The position numbers and the translations under genes were made by a program. The notes below the pieces were generated by a model. The model ran no database searches. It saw only the letters and a program-made list of their open reading frames with translations, and was not told where the DNA came from. A stretch of 64,000 bases of DNA. Origin: Chloropicon primus. Lineage: Eukaryota; Chlorophyta; Chloropicophyceae; Chloropicales; Chloropicaceae. This document shows, piece after piece, positions 1 to 10,138 of the stretch (the first letter of the stretch is position 1; each line of letters starts with the position of its first letter). The DNA is taken from assembly GCA_023205875.1 (NCBI GenBank), contig CP060759.1, positions 473,501 to 537,500 of the forward strand. Direction: 5' to 3'.

Positions 1-1421
1 GCCTTCCCGTCCGCCAAAGTGGCCTCGAGCGGAAAACCCAAAAGGGTCTCAAACTCCTCTACGCTCTGGTTCAGGGTGACGAGGGCCTCCTGGAATATCT
101 CCACCGTCTTCGCCATGATCACCCGGGCCTCCTCGGTGTCCGGACCCGCCAGAACGCCCTTCTCCACCCACAGGTCCGTCAGCCTCCTCTCGAGGTCACT
201 CGCGTCGAGCTGCCTGATGTACTGAGAGTTCATCCAGTTCAGCTTCTGCTTGTCGAAGACGGCGGCGCTCTTCGTGATCCTCCCTAGGGAGAACTTCTCG
301 ATCAGCTCGTCCTTGGTGAACATCTCTTGCTCCGTTCCGTCGTTCCACCCCAAAAGGGCGAGGTAATTCATGAGAGCCTCGGAGAGGTACCCCTCCTCCT
401 TGAATTCCCCGACCGAGGTCGCGCCGTGCCTCTTGCTGAGCTTGCTCCTGTCGGGCGCGAGAATCAACGAGCAGTGGGCGAACTTGGGAGGCTTGAGCCC
501 TAGCGCGTTGTAGATGAGGACCTGCCTCAGGGTGTTGGGCAGGTGCTCCTCCGCCCTCACCACCTCGGTGATGTCCATATCCGCGTCGTCCACCGCCACG
601 CAAAAGTTGTACACCGGGGACCCGTCCGACCTCATGATGATGAAGTCCCCGAGCGTGTTGGTGTTCCAAGTGACCTCGCCCCGGATGGCGTCCTGGATCG
701 TCACGAGCTCGTCCTGGGGAACCCTGAAGCGCACCGCGTACGTCTCCCCCTTGGCCAGCATCTCGTCCACCTCCTCCCTGGAGGCGCTGGCCCACTTTCC
801 AGAGTAAATCGGAGGCTTCCCCTCCTCCGCGGCCTTCTCCTTCATCGCCGTGATCTCCTCGTCGGTGCAGAAGCACTTGTACGCCAGCCCCCCATCCAGG
901 AGCTCCTGGGCGCGCTGCCTGTACAGGTCGCCCCTCTCGCTCTGCCTCAGCGGACCCTCGTCCCAGTCCAGGCCCAGCCACTTCAGGTCCCTCAGCACGG
1001 CCTCCTCGCTCTCCTTGGTGCTCCTCGCCTTGTCCGTGTCCTCCACGCGCAGGACGAAGGCGGAGCCCCCCGCCGCTTGCCTCTTCTGCTGGGCGTACAA
1101 GTAGTTGTACAGCGCCGTCCTCGCTCCACCGACGTGCAAGTTCCCCGTCGGTGAGGGAGCGAACCTCACGCGAACTTGCTCGCCGTCCGCGCTCGACGAG
1201 TAGCACCTCACGCCCCGCCGTCCCACCGCCGCGCTCCTCCCCGCGGCCTCTGCCAGGCTCCCCGCGGGAGGAACCACGCCGTGGCCCCTTCCTCCCGTGC
1301 GGAGGCCAGACAACTCGCACCCGAACAGACTGCGAATCCTCGCGCCAGAATCCCGGCCCAGAGCCCTAAGCGTCCTCCCCCTCGACGCCGGAGCCTTTAT
1401 CCCCGTCATGCAAACCCTCAT
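1..1421 (-). CDS. Glutamyl-tRNA synthetase, bacterial/organellar type (3' end outside window)
   Basis: Class I aminoacyl-tRNA synthetase that charges tRNA-Glu; the bacterial-type sequence suggests an organellar enzyme. Reading from the ATG at 1421 gives about 473 residues before the left edge cuts the gene. Residues 89-99 read PSPTGNLHVGG, the HIGH-type ATP site, followed by ARTALYNYL. Near residue 330 KLSKRHG is the KMSKS loop. About 75 basic, Ser/Ala/Gly-rich residues precede the catalytic core, which fits an organelle transit peptide (inference; dual plastid and mitochondrial targeting is common in plants). One continuous exon is seen. The C-terminal anticodon-binding part is outside the window. 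A different minus frame between 196 and 1320 is also open, but it has no family signature and is a composition artefact. Confidence 0.93.
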   Translation of the reverse strand, partial: MRVCMTGIKAPASRGRTLRALGRDSGARIRSLFGCELSGLRTGGRGHGVVPPAGSLAEAAGRSAAVGRRGVRCYSSSADGEQVRVRFAPSPTGNLHVGGARTALYNYLYAQQKRQAAGGSAFVLRVEDTDKARSTKESEEAVLRDLKWLGLDWDEGPLRQSERGDLYRQRAQELLDGGLAYKCFCTDEEITAMKEKAAEEGKPPIYSGKWASASREEVDEMLAKGETYAVRFRVPQDELVTIQDAIRGEVTWNTNTLGDFIIMRSDGSPVYNFCVAVDDADMDITEVVRAEEHLPNTLRQVLIYNALGLKPPKFAHCSLILAPDRSKLSKRHGATSVGEFKEEGYLSEALMNYLALLGWNDGTEQEMFTKDELIEKFSLGRITKSAAVFDKQKLNWMNSQYIRQLDASDLERRLTDLWVEKGVLAGPDTEEARVIMAKTVEIFQEALVTLNQSVEEFETLLGFPLEATLADGK

Positions 1422-2494
1422 GACGCGCGACGACGCCAACCCCAACCTCCCTCTCGCCCCTCTCCGATCCTATGCACTCCGCCGGAAGCTCCCCTCAAGT
1501 GAGACGGAGCTTCGACTGAGCCGCCCTTTGAGGCCGTGCCCTTCCCCTTCCGTCGTCACGACGACGCGTTCCAGCTTCCGAGTCTGTGCCACACCACGAA
1601 GAAAACATCAAAACGTTTCAGCTTCCAAAAGTCTCAAAACGACGTCATTCCCTTCAAGAAGCGGCTCCTTCGAAAGATCACGGAACGAAGCTTCGAGATC
1701 TAACCCTCGATCTCGCCCCTTCTCTCGCCCTCGCCGCTCCCCTCGTCCCACAAAACTCACCTCCCCTGACCCTCCTCCCGCGGCACCAATCCCCTCGTCA
1801 CTCGCTCAATCCTCCGCCGTTCCTTACAAGTTCGGGATCAAACGAAAGAGGAAGACCTCCTCTATCGATATCTGACCAAGAACCTCCGCCTAAAACCCCT
1901 CCGTCTCCGTCCTCTCGGCCTCTCTGCGCGCCACTCGGTGGCTCCCCTTCTCTTGTCAGCTCTTCCCTCACTCGTCGAAGAGAGAGAGAGCCTTTTTGGA
2001 TAAGGTTTTGGATCAGCCGTCGACTTCAGGTGGAAGAGGTGAGTTTTCGAGGGCAAGGACGGAGCGCAAGAGCTTGATTTGGGTGAGAGAGGCCGCGTCA
2101 CGGGAAGCTTCTTCTCTTTATCTTTCCGTAGACCCCTCGGTCGAGCGTTACGACTCCCGGACGAAGATGTTGTGCGACGAGGTTGTGTGATTCTGGCTGC
2201 CTCGTCGACGGAGGGAGCCAGGGTTCGAGGGGTGTGGACCACGGGAACGTGTCGCCAAGGGTGGAGACCGTCGTTCGATGTCGCACTCGTCTCTTGTGCT
2301 TTCGAAGGGGCACGCACTCGAAGGGGTGACGGCCTGGTGAGTCCGCTTGGGACGAGACTGAAACGAATTCCGTTTGTTTGTGTGTTTGGTTTGCTGCTGC
2401 AGACTTTTGGCAACGACGAGGACGAGGACGAGGACGACGGAGAGAAGGAGGGAGGGAGAGGCAGGGAGGGAGAGGTGATCGTGTGATTGTCGTG
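1422..2494. other. Intergenic, divergent GluRS/RAF1 promoter region
   Basis: About 1.07 kb between head-to-head GluRS (minus) and RAF1 (plus). It is rich in CT and purine tracts and has a GAGAGAG run near 1981. Several open frames cross it, but none shows a recognisable domain. No RNA gene or repeat was recognised. Confidence 0.5.
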
Positions 2495-3898
2495 ATGAGC
2501 GGAGAGGGTGTCGTGATGCGCAGGGTGGGGAGCTTCGGAGGGAGGAGGAACTTGGGAAGGGTGAGGGCGACGACGAGGATGGGGGCGGGGTTTCCTGGGA
2601 TGGATGGGGGCGGGGACCGAAGGAAGCTGATCATACCGTCCCAGGGCGTTGGCATGGACAGGCCAAGCAAGGGCGCGGGGCCGGGAATCGTGGGGTTCGT
2701 CCAGGAGGGGGAGGGGGCCGAGAGCCGGAACAAGTTCCAGCTGCCCAAGAACTTCATGGACAGGGCGCCCGGGCAGGAGCAGGAGCAGGAGGGCGACGAC
2801 CTCACAATCGACGACATGCTGACGATCTTGACGGAGAGGACGGACGTGTGGCACTCTCTCGCGATTTACGTCACCAGGCTCAAGACGGAGGGCATCGGGA
2901 GCGAGATCATTGACGACGTCGCTGGCATCAACGCTCTGGAGCAGAACCTCTGGGTCGTCGGCAGCAACGTGTACAAGACCCTCGAGGACAGGAAGGTCAG
3001 CGAGGACCTCCTGTCGTACTACTCCCAGTTCGGCGCGGAGAAACTCCTTTACCCGCTGCGCGTGATGACGGCGGAGGACAGGCAGACCTGCGCCGAGTAC
3101 ATCTCCGCGGAGGGCCTGGACGAGAAGCAGTGCGAGACCCTGGTGAGGGCTATGAGGGAGCACGCCAGGAGGACCTACGACAGCGACAGGCTGATGTTCG
3201 ACTACAACCCCGGGGACTGCTTGGCGTACAAGTACTACAGGGACGCCCTGGAGGAGACGAGGAACCCGGAGAGGAAGCGCCAGATCGTCGAGCAGGGCCT
3301 GCAGAGGGCAACGAGCGAGCGGGGTCGGGAGGCCCTCGAGGAGCTCCTCGTGGAGAAGGAGGACGACGAGTCGAAGGGAAGGATTCCCGTCGTGGAGCTT
3401 GACGACGAGGAGTTCGACACTTGCCTGCTCTCGATCGCCGGCGAGCTGCAAGGGATCGGCGTGGCGGACCTCAAGGCGGCGTCCGCCACCAACAGGAAGG
3501 GCCCGTTCGGAATCGTCACGGTCGGGAAGTCGGACGAGGAGTGGATAAGTCTCCCCATGTTCCAGCCCTTTGTTGCGGGCTTTGACATGATCGCCATAAC
3601 GGTGGACAACATGATGGACCTCGAGAGCTACGGCGCGAAGACGGGTGGCCCCGGAGTGCTGGTTGTGGACAGGAGGGTAGACCGGGCAAATATTGACACG
3701 GAGGGCCTGTATGCGATTACTTTTGACGACAATGAGATCAGCTTCGTGTCGGGCACCGAACTCCTCAGCCAGGTAGACATCGTAGGCGAGGACAAGCTGA
3801 AGGTTTTGGCCAAGGCGCTTATGGCGGTGAAGCCTCCGGGCAAACAATCGGAGTGGGGGGACGCGACCGCTGTGATCAACCAGTCCCCGGAGCTTTGA
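2495..3898 (+). CDS. RAF1: Rubisco accumulation factor 1 (RAF1), plastid
   Basis: Chaperone that stabilises RbcL dimers during Rubisco assembly in the plastid stroma. The product is about 467 residues. A basic leader rich in Arg, Gly and Ser (about 50 residues) fits a transit peptide. The RAF1 alpha domain follows: an N-terminal helical part containing GINALEQN and VVGSNVY, then FDYNPGDCLAYKYYRD, a close match to the plant/cyanobacterial RAF1 signature. After an acidic linker, RIPVVELDDEEFDTCLL begins the C-terminal beta domain, which ends in VMAVKPP-like residues and a short tail. The ATG at 2495 is chosen because upstream in-frame sequence is low-complexity; the ATG at 2516 is possible. Single exon. 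RAF1 is known from cyanobacteria, green algae and plants, so it is a strong lineage clue. Confidence 0.92.
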   Translation: MSGEGVVMRRVGSFGGRRNLGRVRATTRMGAGFPGMDGGGDRRKLIIPSQGVGMDRPSKGAGPGIVGFVQEGEGAESRNKFQLPKNFMDRAPGQEQEQEGDDLTIDDMLTILTERTDVWHSLAIYVTRLKTEGIGSEIIDDVAGINALEQNLWVVGSNVYKTLEDRKVSEDLLSYYSQFGAEKLLYPLRVMTAEDRQTCAEYISAEGLDEKQCETLVRAMREHARRTYDSDRLMFDYNPGDCLAYKYYRDALEETRNPERKRQIVEQGLQRATSERGREALEELLVEKEDDESKGRIPVVELDDEEFDTCLLSIAGELQGIGVADLKAASATNRKGPFGIVTVGKSDEEWISLPMFQPFVAGFDMIAITVDNMMDLESYGAKTGGPGVLVVDRRVDRANIDTEGLYAITFDDNEISFVSGTELLSQVDIVGEDKLKVLAKALMAVKPPGKQSEWGDATAVINQSPEL

Positions 3899-4058
3899 GC
3901 GAGCGACCCGGGAGCTTTTGCACCGAGGCCCGGCAAAGCTGCAAAATAGAACAAGAAGAAAACGCGCGCGCGCGCGCGGGTTGTAGTTCCGTTCTGCTTT
4001 TGTAATCAATTTCTTTCGTTAAGTGATCCGCGTGCATTACGAGAAAAACGGCTTGCGT

Positions 4059-5036
4059 TTAGGCACAGTTCAGCATCAGCCAATTCACGGCGTCCTCCAA
4101 AACAAAATTCGTCTCCTTCAAGGCGTCCATCGCGTACTTCTTCGTGAAACCCATGGCTAAAATTTGCTGGAGAACTTCGGGGTCCGCGCTCTCCCCCGGA
4201 TGCACGCTCTTGTCGTGCCTCTTGGTCTTTCCTCCTGCCTTCTTGCTCATCTTGTTTTCACCCCGCGAGACCCCAACTTCGATGGACTTGCGACCCTTGC
4301 CCTTTCCTTTGCCGCCTCTGCTGACCGGAGTCGTGTTCTCCTTCCCCTCCCCCTTGATCCGCGTCGGCGCAGCGGCCCCGTCGCTCTTGCCGCCGACACC
4401 CTCACCCTTCAGCCCAGAACTCACGCCGTCCCCCGCTTCCCCCGTGACCTCTTTGCCCTTGTTCTTCTCCCAGACCCCGTGCAGGGCCTTGAGGTTCACC
4501 CGAAGCTTCTTCAGCACCCCCACCAGCGCCTTCTTGTCGAGGGACTTGGTCTCGATGGGATCCTCCAACGAAAGGTGCTCCTCAATCAGAGACTTGTCCT
4601 TCTCAAGCTTGAACTGATCGAGAGCATCCTTGTACGACTGCCTCACCTCCTCCGACAGGCCGTACTTTGCCTTGGCCTCCGCTTGCCACTTGGCACGGAG
4701 AGTTTTAGTCGGGTTGGGACCGGAGTTGATCAACAGGCCGCCCTTCCTCTCTCCATCCTTCTTGTCGTTATCCTCCCGGATCTTATCCAGGTCAACGCAC
4801 AGACCGGTATAAGCCGCCAGACTCTGTTGCCCGATCAACCGCTGCGTTTGGCCGTTCAGCTGCTGGATCAGTTTCCCCGAAAGGTAACCGGATTCCAGGA
4901 TCTGCACCCACCGTCCCACGCCGTAATACATGAGACAATACTTTAGGATGACAACCTCCTCTTTGGTGAAGCCAGGAGACGGTGCGAAGTTCCACAACGA
5001 AACCGCATCGCCGATCTTTGGTCCGCGCTTGCTCAT
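4059..5036 (-). CDS. Myb/SANT-like and UBA domain protein
   Basis: Predicted 325-residue protein of unknown role. Residues about 20-70 (GFTKEEVVILKYCLMYYGVGRWVQI) resemble a SANT/Myb helix-turn-helix with spaced tryptophans. The middle is charged and Lys/Gly-rich, with basic GKGKGRK stretches that could be nuclear signals. The last about 45 residues (DPEVLQQILAMGFTKKYAMDAL through VNWLM) form a ubiquitin-associated (UBA) three-helix domain with the MGF loop. The combination suggests a nuclear protein that reads ubiquitin (inference). Single exon; starts at MSKRGPK. It lies tail to tail with RAF1, 160 bp away. Confidence 0.75.
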   Translation of the reverse strand: MSKRGPKIGDAVSLWNFAPSPGFTKEEVVILKYCLMYYGVGRWVQILESGYLSGKLIQQLNGQTQRLIGQQSLAAYTGLCVDLDKIREDNDKKDGERKGGLLINSGPNPTKTLRAKWQAEAKAKYGLSEEVRQSYKDALDQFKLEKDKSLIEEHLSLEDPIETKSLDKKALVGVLKKLRVNLKALHGVWEKNKGKEVTGEAGDGVSSGLKGEGVGGKSDGAAAPTRIKGEGKENTTPVSRGGKGKGKGRKSIEVGVSRGENKMSKKAGGKTKRHDKSVHPGESADPEVLQQILAMGFTKKYAMDALKETNFVLEDAVNWLMLNCA

Positions 5037-5376
5037 GTCTCAAGGTCAAGCACTCTTCTACTCCTCGCCCCTCCGCGCCAGGCGCTTCGCTTCGTTTCGT
5101 TTCGTTTTGGGTTTTTTTTTCGCTTGGCGGGAAATCCTTCCAAAAAAAAGTCTGCAGGAGTTAGTGGAGTGGAGTGGATGCGGCATCGGGAAACAGGACG
5201 AGGGGTGGATGGGGCAATGGGAAGCAGGTTCCAGCTTCAGCTTAACCTTCAAAGCAAATCGTGATGTCCCTGACTGGGCCTCTGCCTGAGCGAAGGGCTT
5301 CAAAAAGACCAGATTGGTGGTCGCGTGGGTGGAAAGAAACATGCTAGTGGTACAATACATAGTTGGGTGGTTGAGG
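5037..5376. other. Intergenic spacer
   Basis: 340 bp between two minus-strand genes. It should hold the LMBRD2 3' end and the Myb/UBA promoter. A T-rich run near 5110-5120 is the only visible feature. Confidence 0.5.
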
Positions 5377-7546
5377 TCACGACAGGAGGCCCTTGAAGAT
5401 GGAGTCGAGCTTGTCAGACGATGTGGCATTAGGATCCAGGGAAGCGGTGGTGGACTTCTTTTCCGAGGCCCTCGACGATGAGGACGACGTCGTCGTTCCC
5501 CTCTTGGCCATCCTTTCCTGCGCCTGCTTCCACCTCGCATCCGTGTCGAGCTCCCTGTCGTCGTCGTAGCTCCGTGGCCGCCCGTGGCCGCCCTTCGTGG
5601 TGTCCCCCTTGCCGCTGTGGTGAGACCCTGCGCCCACAGAGCCAAAGTCCAGGAGGTGTGTGTCGTTGCCGTACACGACGCCCTGACCCCGGGTCAAGAA
5701 ATCACTCTCGTCGTTGTCGTTGTCGTCGTCGTCGTCCTCAAAGTTCAAGCTCGAGGAGAACGTGACCCACCTGAAGGCCTTGATCACCGTGCCCCACAAG
5801 TTGAAGGCCACCGCGAAGTAGAAGAAGCAGCCCATGATCGGGTAGTACACGTTGAAGTCCCGGCCGAAGAAGGGGACCTGGCCCATCGGGGCCAAGGCCG
5901 AGTCCGTCAGCGCCGTGTGCTTCAGCTTGGTCAGGGTGATGAAGTTGTAACAGAGCGGCGCCGTGAAGCGAGCCAGCATGGAAGCATTCAGAAGCAAGCT
6001 GTAGCTGTCCGTGTACTCTGGCACCAGATAGTAGTAACTGAAGATCTTCATCTTGAACAGCGAGTGGTAGGTGCAAGAGCAGAAGTACAGCAAGAAGACG
6101 AGGACCGAAACGTAGGTCCCCACGATGTTCTCGTTGCACACCCTGACCAGCAAGGACACCATCGAGAGGTCGTCCGCGTAAGGGAACCGCAAGGACAGGG
6201 TCCCTTCCGCCAAGATGATGCACCAGGACATGAGCGAGCACAAGATCGCGAGGGCTTTCAGGCCCATCTCCCTGGCTAGAAGCTGCGAGTGGGCACCGCT
6301 CTGTTGAAGTTGAGACAACCTCTCCCGCGTCATTTGAACGGACGTCACGAGCTTGGTGTACTGGTACTTGCTCCTGTGGTACACGATCACCGCCCGCTGG
6401 CACCTCTTGCGAAGAGACACCATCCCCTCGTGGTCCAACTCGTAATCAAGGTCGAGGTCCCCTATCTCCACGTCCTGGACGGCGGACAGAGGTATGACGC
6501 TCGTGATCTCCTCATTGATTTGGTCCACGTACTTCCTCAAGGAATCCCTCTTGGAGATCAGCTTGGACATGTTCATCGCCAAGGCCGCGGCTATCTTGAG
6601 CTCGCTCACGGCCTCCTCGACCTTCTTGTGCAACTTGCCGACCTTCCTCGTGGCGTACAAGGACCAGCTATCGAGGTCGCTGAAGCGCCAGATGCTTCGA
6701 GGAACGTCCACGAGGCCGTAAGCCAGGAGCAAGACCACGACGAGCAAGCCAAAGACGTTACCCGCAGCACTGATGACACCGGGAATGCCTTCCCAAGTCA
6801 GCTTCCCGGAGAAAATGAGGAGCAGTATCCCCAGCACCGTCACGACGGTCGACAACACGTAGACCAAGACGTTCTCCTTGATGCTCGCCGTCATTCTAGC
6901 CGTCACCGTGAAGTCAGCCGAGCTCACAAAGGACGCGATGATTGGGTTGAACACCCAAGTGAAGAGGAAGCACATCCTGAGCACAAGCAAGAGGAGCAAG
7001 GAACGCAAACAGAGTGATAGAGAGTAAGCAGCTGGGTGACAAGACTTTTGGAGTCCACAACAGCAACAGTGGACAAACCGACAGAGAGCCGCCTATCCTC
7101 AGACCCCTTCACTCACCAGTACGTGATGTTCCAAAGCAGCGACAGGGCGATGTGCTGCTGCTTCGGCTGCACCTCCCTGGCGCTCACTTGAACGTCCGTT
7201 GGCACGATAAGCACCATTCCCACACAAAATAGCCATGACGTCGCGACGATGATCTTCACGAACAAGGCACAGGTTGGTGCTGCATAGAAACGTATGCTGG
7301 GGAACCCAAGCAAGCAAAAGGAGGCAAACAAGGTTGGGACACAGCAACCAAGCAAGCAAAAGGTGTCAGCGAGAGGGGGTATAACCTTTGGGGAGGAAGG
7401 GCAAAAGGAAAAGGAAAGTCCAGTGGAAGTGAAGTGGCACTTGTTGAGAGACAGAGACAGAGACACAGAGAGAGAGAGAGAGTCACTTACCCGTATGCCG
7501 AGATGAGGAAAGATATGACAGCGATGGCGATGGTGTAAGCCAGCAT
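5377..7546 (-). CDS. LMBR1-domain membrane protein (LMBRD2-like), 3 exons
   Basis: Polytopic membrane protein of the LMBR1/LMBRD2 family; animal LMBRD2 has been tied to GPCR signalling, and the algal role is unknown. Exons: 7491-7546, 7117-7296, 5377-6976; joins keep frame and give 611 residues. Exon 1 (MLAYTIAIAVISF) and exon 2 encode the first helices. Exon 3 has FTWVFNPIIASFV, the family's W..P..Q-like helix, then FGLLVVVLLLAYGLVDVPRSIW, a strong LMBR1 signature, a coiled central loop with MSKRDSLRKY-like sequence, and more helices (YVSVLVFLLYF, YYPIMGCFFYFAVAFNLWG). The C-terminal about 110 residues are acidic (runs of Asp encoded by GTC/ATC codons) and Ser/Lys-rich, probably disordered. 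Intron 1 carries a short GA/CT tract. Confidence 0.85.
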
Positions 7547-8117
7547 CTCGGCTTGTCCTCCCTCGATGAATCCACTCGATGGTACAGCAACTCAAAGAGC
7601 TTTTGTCACACGCGCATCCTGCAGCCGTTTGGCCTTCCTCTGTCTCGCCTCTCCCAACGTTTTGCGTTCCCAAAACCTTCTCTTTCCAATGCAAAGAGAA
7701 CGTCTCGCCTTGGATTAAGGAATTGACACTTTCGTACACTCACGGCACGACATTGCGGGTCCCTCTTGGCTCTGATTAAGGAAAAAGGGGGGGGAGGTTT
7801 TGAGATAAACGTTGAGTAACACTTCTTTCTAGCCTCCCCCCCACCTTGGTCTGTACTTAAGGAAATACGACGGGTACCCGTGTACACTCGTTTCCACTTC
7901 CCCCTCCTCTCGACAGGAGAAAGTCAACCCAGAGGATCACGAGCGGAGGAGGCATCATCCTCATCCTCCAGCGGCAGCGGCATTAGCTTCACCGCCACTA
8001 CACGGAGAGGAGGGAGAAGAGAGGCTTGAAGGTTTGGCGCTTGGCCTTGGCCTTGGCCTTTGCATTGCATATTTCATTTCATTTTGGTTTTTTGTGTGTC
8101 ACGGAGGAACGGAAGTC
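7547..8117. promoter_or_regulatory. Divergent promoter region (LMBRD2 / small orphan gene)
   Basis: 571 bp between head-to-head genes. It contains poly-G and purine runs near 7786-7795 and pyrimidine-rich stretches, and a CTTGGC-type repeat at 8039-8060. No clear TATA box or RNA gene was seen. Confidence 0.4.
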
Positions 8118-8571
8118 ATGGGCAAGAGTCCAGAGAAGCAAGGTGTGGGCCGAGTGGGTTGGCTGGATACACAAAAGTCGAACGTGATTAGGGAAACAAT
8201 AGAGAAGGAAGACAAGTAAGTGCATGACGAGGAGGATGTCCAAGGTTTTTTGCTTTGGGTTCTCTCGCGAGTTTTTCCTTCTTCTGACACGAGGTGGTGT
8301 GCCGTTTTTCAAGAATCCGACACAAGTTTATCAGGGCACACAGCCAACTCAATCCAGAGGACTTCCAAGAGACGGAGTCTGTTGCGACAACGACGTTGTC
8401 TTCGGTGTTCCCTCAGCCTGAGAAGCACTGGAGCACGGAGCTTTCCAAGTACCTCTGGCGTAACTGCAACCCTGGGTACATCCTCAAGACCCAAAATGTG
8501 CCAAGCACCACTAAGGAACACTTTTCTTACGACGAGGAAGAGGTAAGGAGGACGACACAAGCAAGTGACAG

Positions 8572-8638
<67 letters not shown>

Positions 8639-8819
8639 AGTCGTTACGGTTTTGTTCTTGGTGCTGCTGCTGACTCGTCGTTTGACGCTTTCGCAGGTTC
8701 AGTTCTACAAGGAGAACGGCTTGTTAGGGAAGGTGCACAATAGGAGGCGAGACGACTTCACAAAGTACTTGGAGTCTTCCGCAAGATATAAGCTTCTCAT
8801 GAAAAAAGGAGGGCGTTAA
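8118..8819 (+). CDS. Small orphan protein, 3 exons, 149 aa
   Basis: Unrecognised family. Exons 8118-8215, 8314-8542 and 8697-8819 join in frame with GT-AG borders: donor GTAAGT at 8216 and GTAAGG at 8543, acceptors CAAG at 8313 and GCAG at 8696. The product is basic and helical in part: GWLDTQKSNVIRETIEKEDK, then IRHKFIRAHSQLNPEDF, later HWSTELSKYLW and VPSTTKEHFSY, ending YKLLMKKGGR. Short STTK-type motifs and spaced tryptophans recall small axonemal microtubule-binding proteins, but the resemblance is too weak for a name. Intron 2 contains a CT run followed by a GT run (8574-8637). It is convergent with the CCCH gene. Confidence 0.7.
8574..8637. repeat. Compound (CT)n(GT)n microsatellite in intron
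   Basis: About 15 CT units run straight into about 16 GT units inside intron 2 of the small orphan gene, just upstream of the next exon. Likely variable in length between strains. Confidence 0.95.
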
Positions 8820-8961
8820 TTCTTTTTTATGTTACTGCCATAATAAATTGTTCAAAGCCGACAGTGAATATGATTGCTACCAGGCCCAAAGAAAGGAGTC
8901 GTCCGCCTTGCGTGCCTGTGTGCTGCCCTTTATACAACTGAAGAAAGATTCCATGGCGAGC

Positions 8962-10138
8962 TCAGGTCATCGCTTTCAGCCTCTGAGCGAACGTCATGAT
9001 TGGCGTATCGTTCTGGTTCGTCGCTGCGTTCGAGATCAAGGCCTTCTTCAAGTGAGACAGCTTATCCTTGTTAGAAAAGGCAAAAGGATTCGACCCCTTC
9101 TTGATGCCTGGTCCGGGTGTCATGGGCATCTTCGAGGCTGACTTCACGGCGTCCTCCCAATCTTCGTCGACCTTAGTGGCGCAAAGAAGATCAACCTCAG
9201 GGAAACTATTACGTCTTTCCCTTTCGTGCACAGCTTGGTTCTCTGAAGGCAACCCGAATTCAGGCTCGTCGTTGTGATTGGCTCCATCCAGGTTCGTGGC
9301 CGCTCTATTCTCGTCGTGCAAACGCCAGCCGGTGAGACCGGCGTCAGACACACGTCGCTTCCTTGGGCCCACTCTCTTCGACCTCGCCCACTGGAAGGTA
9401 AGGTCCTTCATGATGCTTGACAGCCACTCGTTGTCAAGGTCTCCGGGAGGGTTGACATACATATGCTGGAAGATCAACATGGTGCGCCTCTCATACTTCT
9501 TCTTCTCGCCCTCAGCAAAAGTGGTTCTCAAGTTTCCAGTAAGCTCGGAAGGAAAAAGAATGTGAGTCACGCCCTGACCAGAAATAGAATCTTTCTTCTT
9601 GCCCTTCCTCTTGTTGTTCCTGTTGTCCTTAGCGCCCTCTCCTACGACAGGAAAACACTCTTCGTTACCAGGACCGCCGTCCTTCTTCGCCAACAACTCG
9701 TTCAAGACAGGCTGTCGAACGCGAAGGTCGTTGATGCCGTGAGCAAACCTGCACCTGTTTCCACGCAAGCAACCGTAAGACATGTAGTGGTAACAGAGTC
9801 TTGTCTTCACCAAACGTCCCGATTGAATCTTGTCCGAGTTCTCGGTGTCTTTCTCCTGCATATCGACAATGTATCTCAACGCAAGCTTCTCCAAGGCCTT
9901 GGTCAGGTCCCCATTTGTCTGACCTTGTTCAATCTGGACACACACCCGAGAAAGAGAAACGAAAGGTTTCGTTTTGTCAGCCTGGCGTGCTCCAACGAAG
10001 AGTCAAAGACAAGAAAAGCATACTCACCAGCTTGTTCGCCTGCTTGTACGCTTCCAGGAAGTGAATACTTCCTAGCTTCACAAGCATATCAGCTATCTGG
10101 TCTTGTGGAACTGATTCTTTGGCCGACATCGCGCACAT
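8962..10138 (-). CDS. CCCH zinc-finger protein, 2 exons
   Basis: Probable RNA-binding protein of 360 residues. Exon 1 (10028-10138) ends at a GTGAGT donor; exon 2 (8962-9933) starts after a GTCCAG acceptor, phase 0. One CCCH finger is visible: C84-x7-C92-x5-C98-x3-H102 within LCYHYMSYGCLRGNRCRFAHG, the classic mRNA-binding type. The first exon gives a short helical segment (IADMLVKLGSIHFLEAYKQ). The rest is charged with a KGKKK patch that may be a nuclear signal, and a central hydrophobic stretch (ILFPSELTGNLRTTF, MLIFQHMYVNPPGDLDNEWLS) that looks folded but is not recognised. A second in-frame ATG lies at 10129. Confidence 0.75.

Noticed and set aside
196-1320. Alternative minus frame over GluRS
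   Set aside because: Gly/Arg/Glu-rich text; the true GluRS frame with HIGH and KMSKS motifs is in another frame of the same strand.
1862-4009. Minus-strand open frame of about 715 codons antisense to RAF1
   Set aside because: No domain, Pro/Arg/His-rich composition and exact overlap with a well-supported plus gene; a by-product of GC-rich codons.
8118-8819. Small orphan as CFAP144 (FAM183)
   Set aside because: Only a loose RE...KE...NP pattern; the diagnostic EIGW block is absent.
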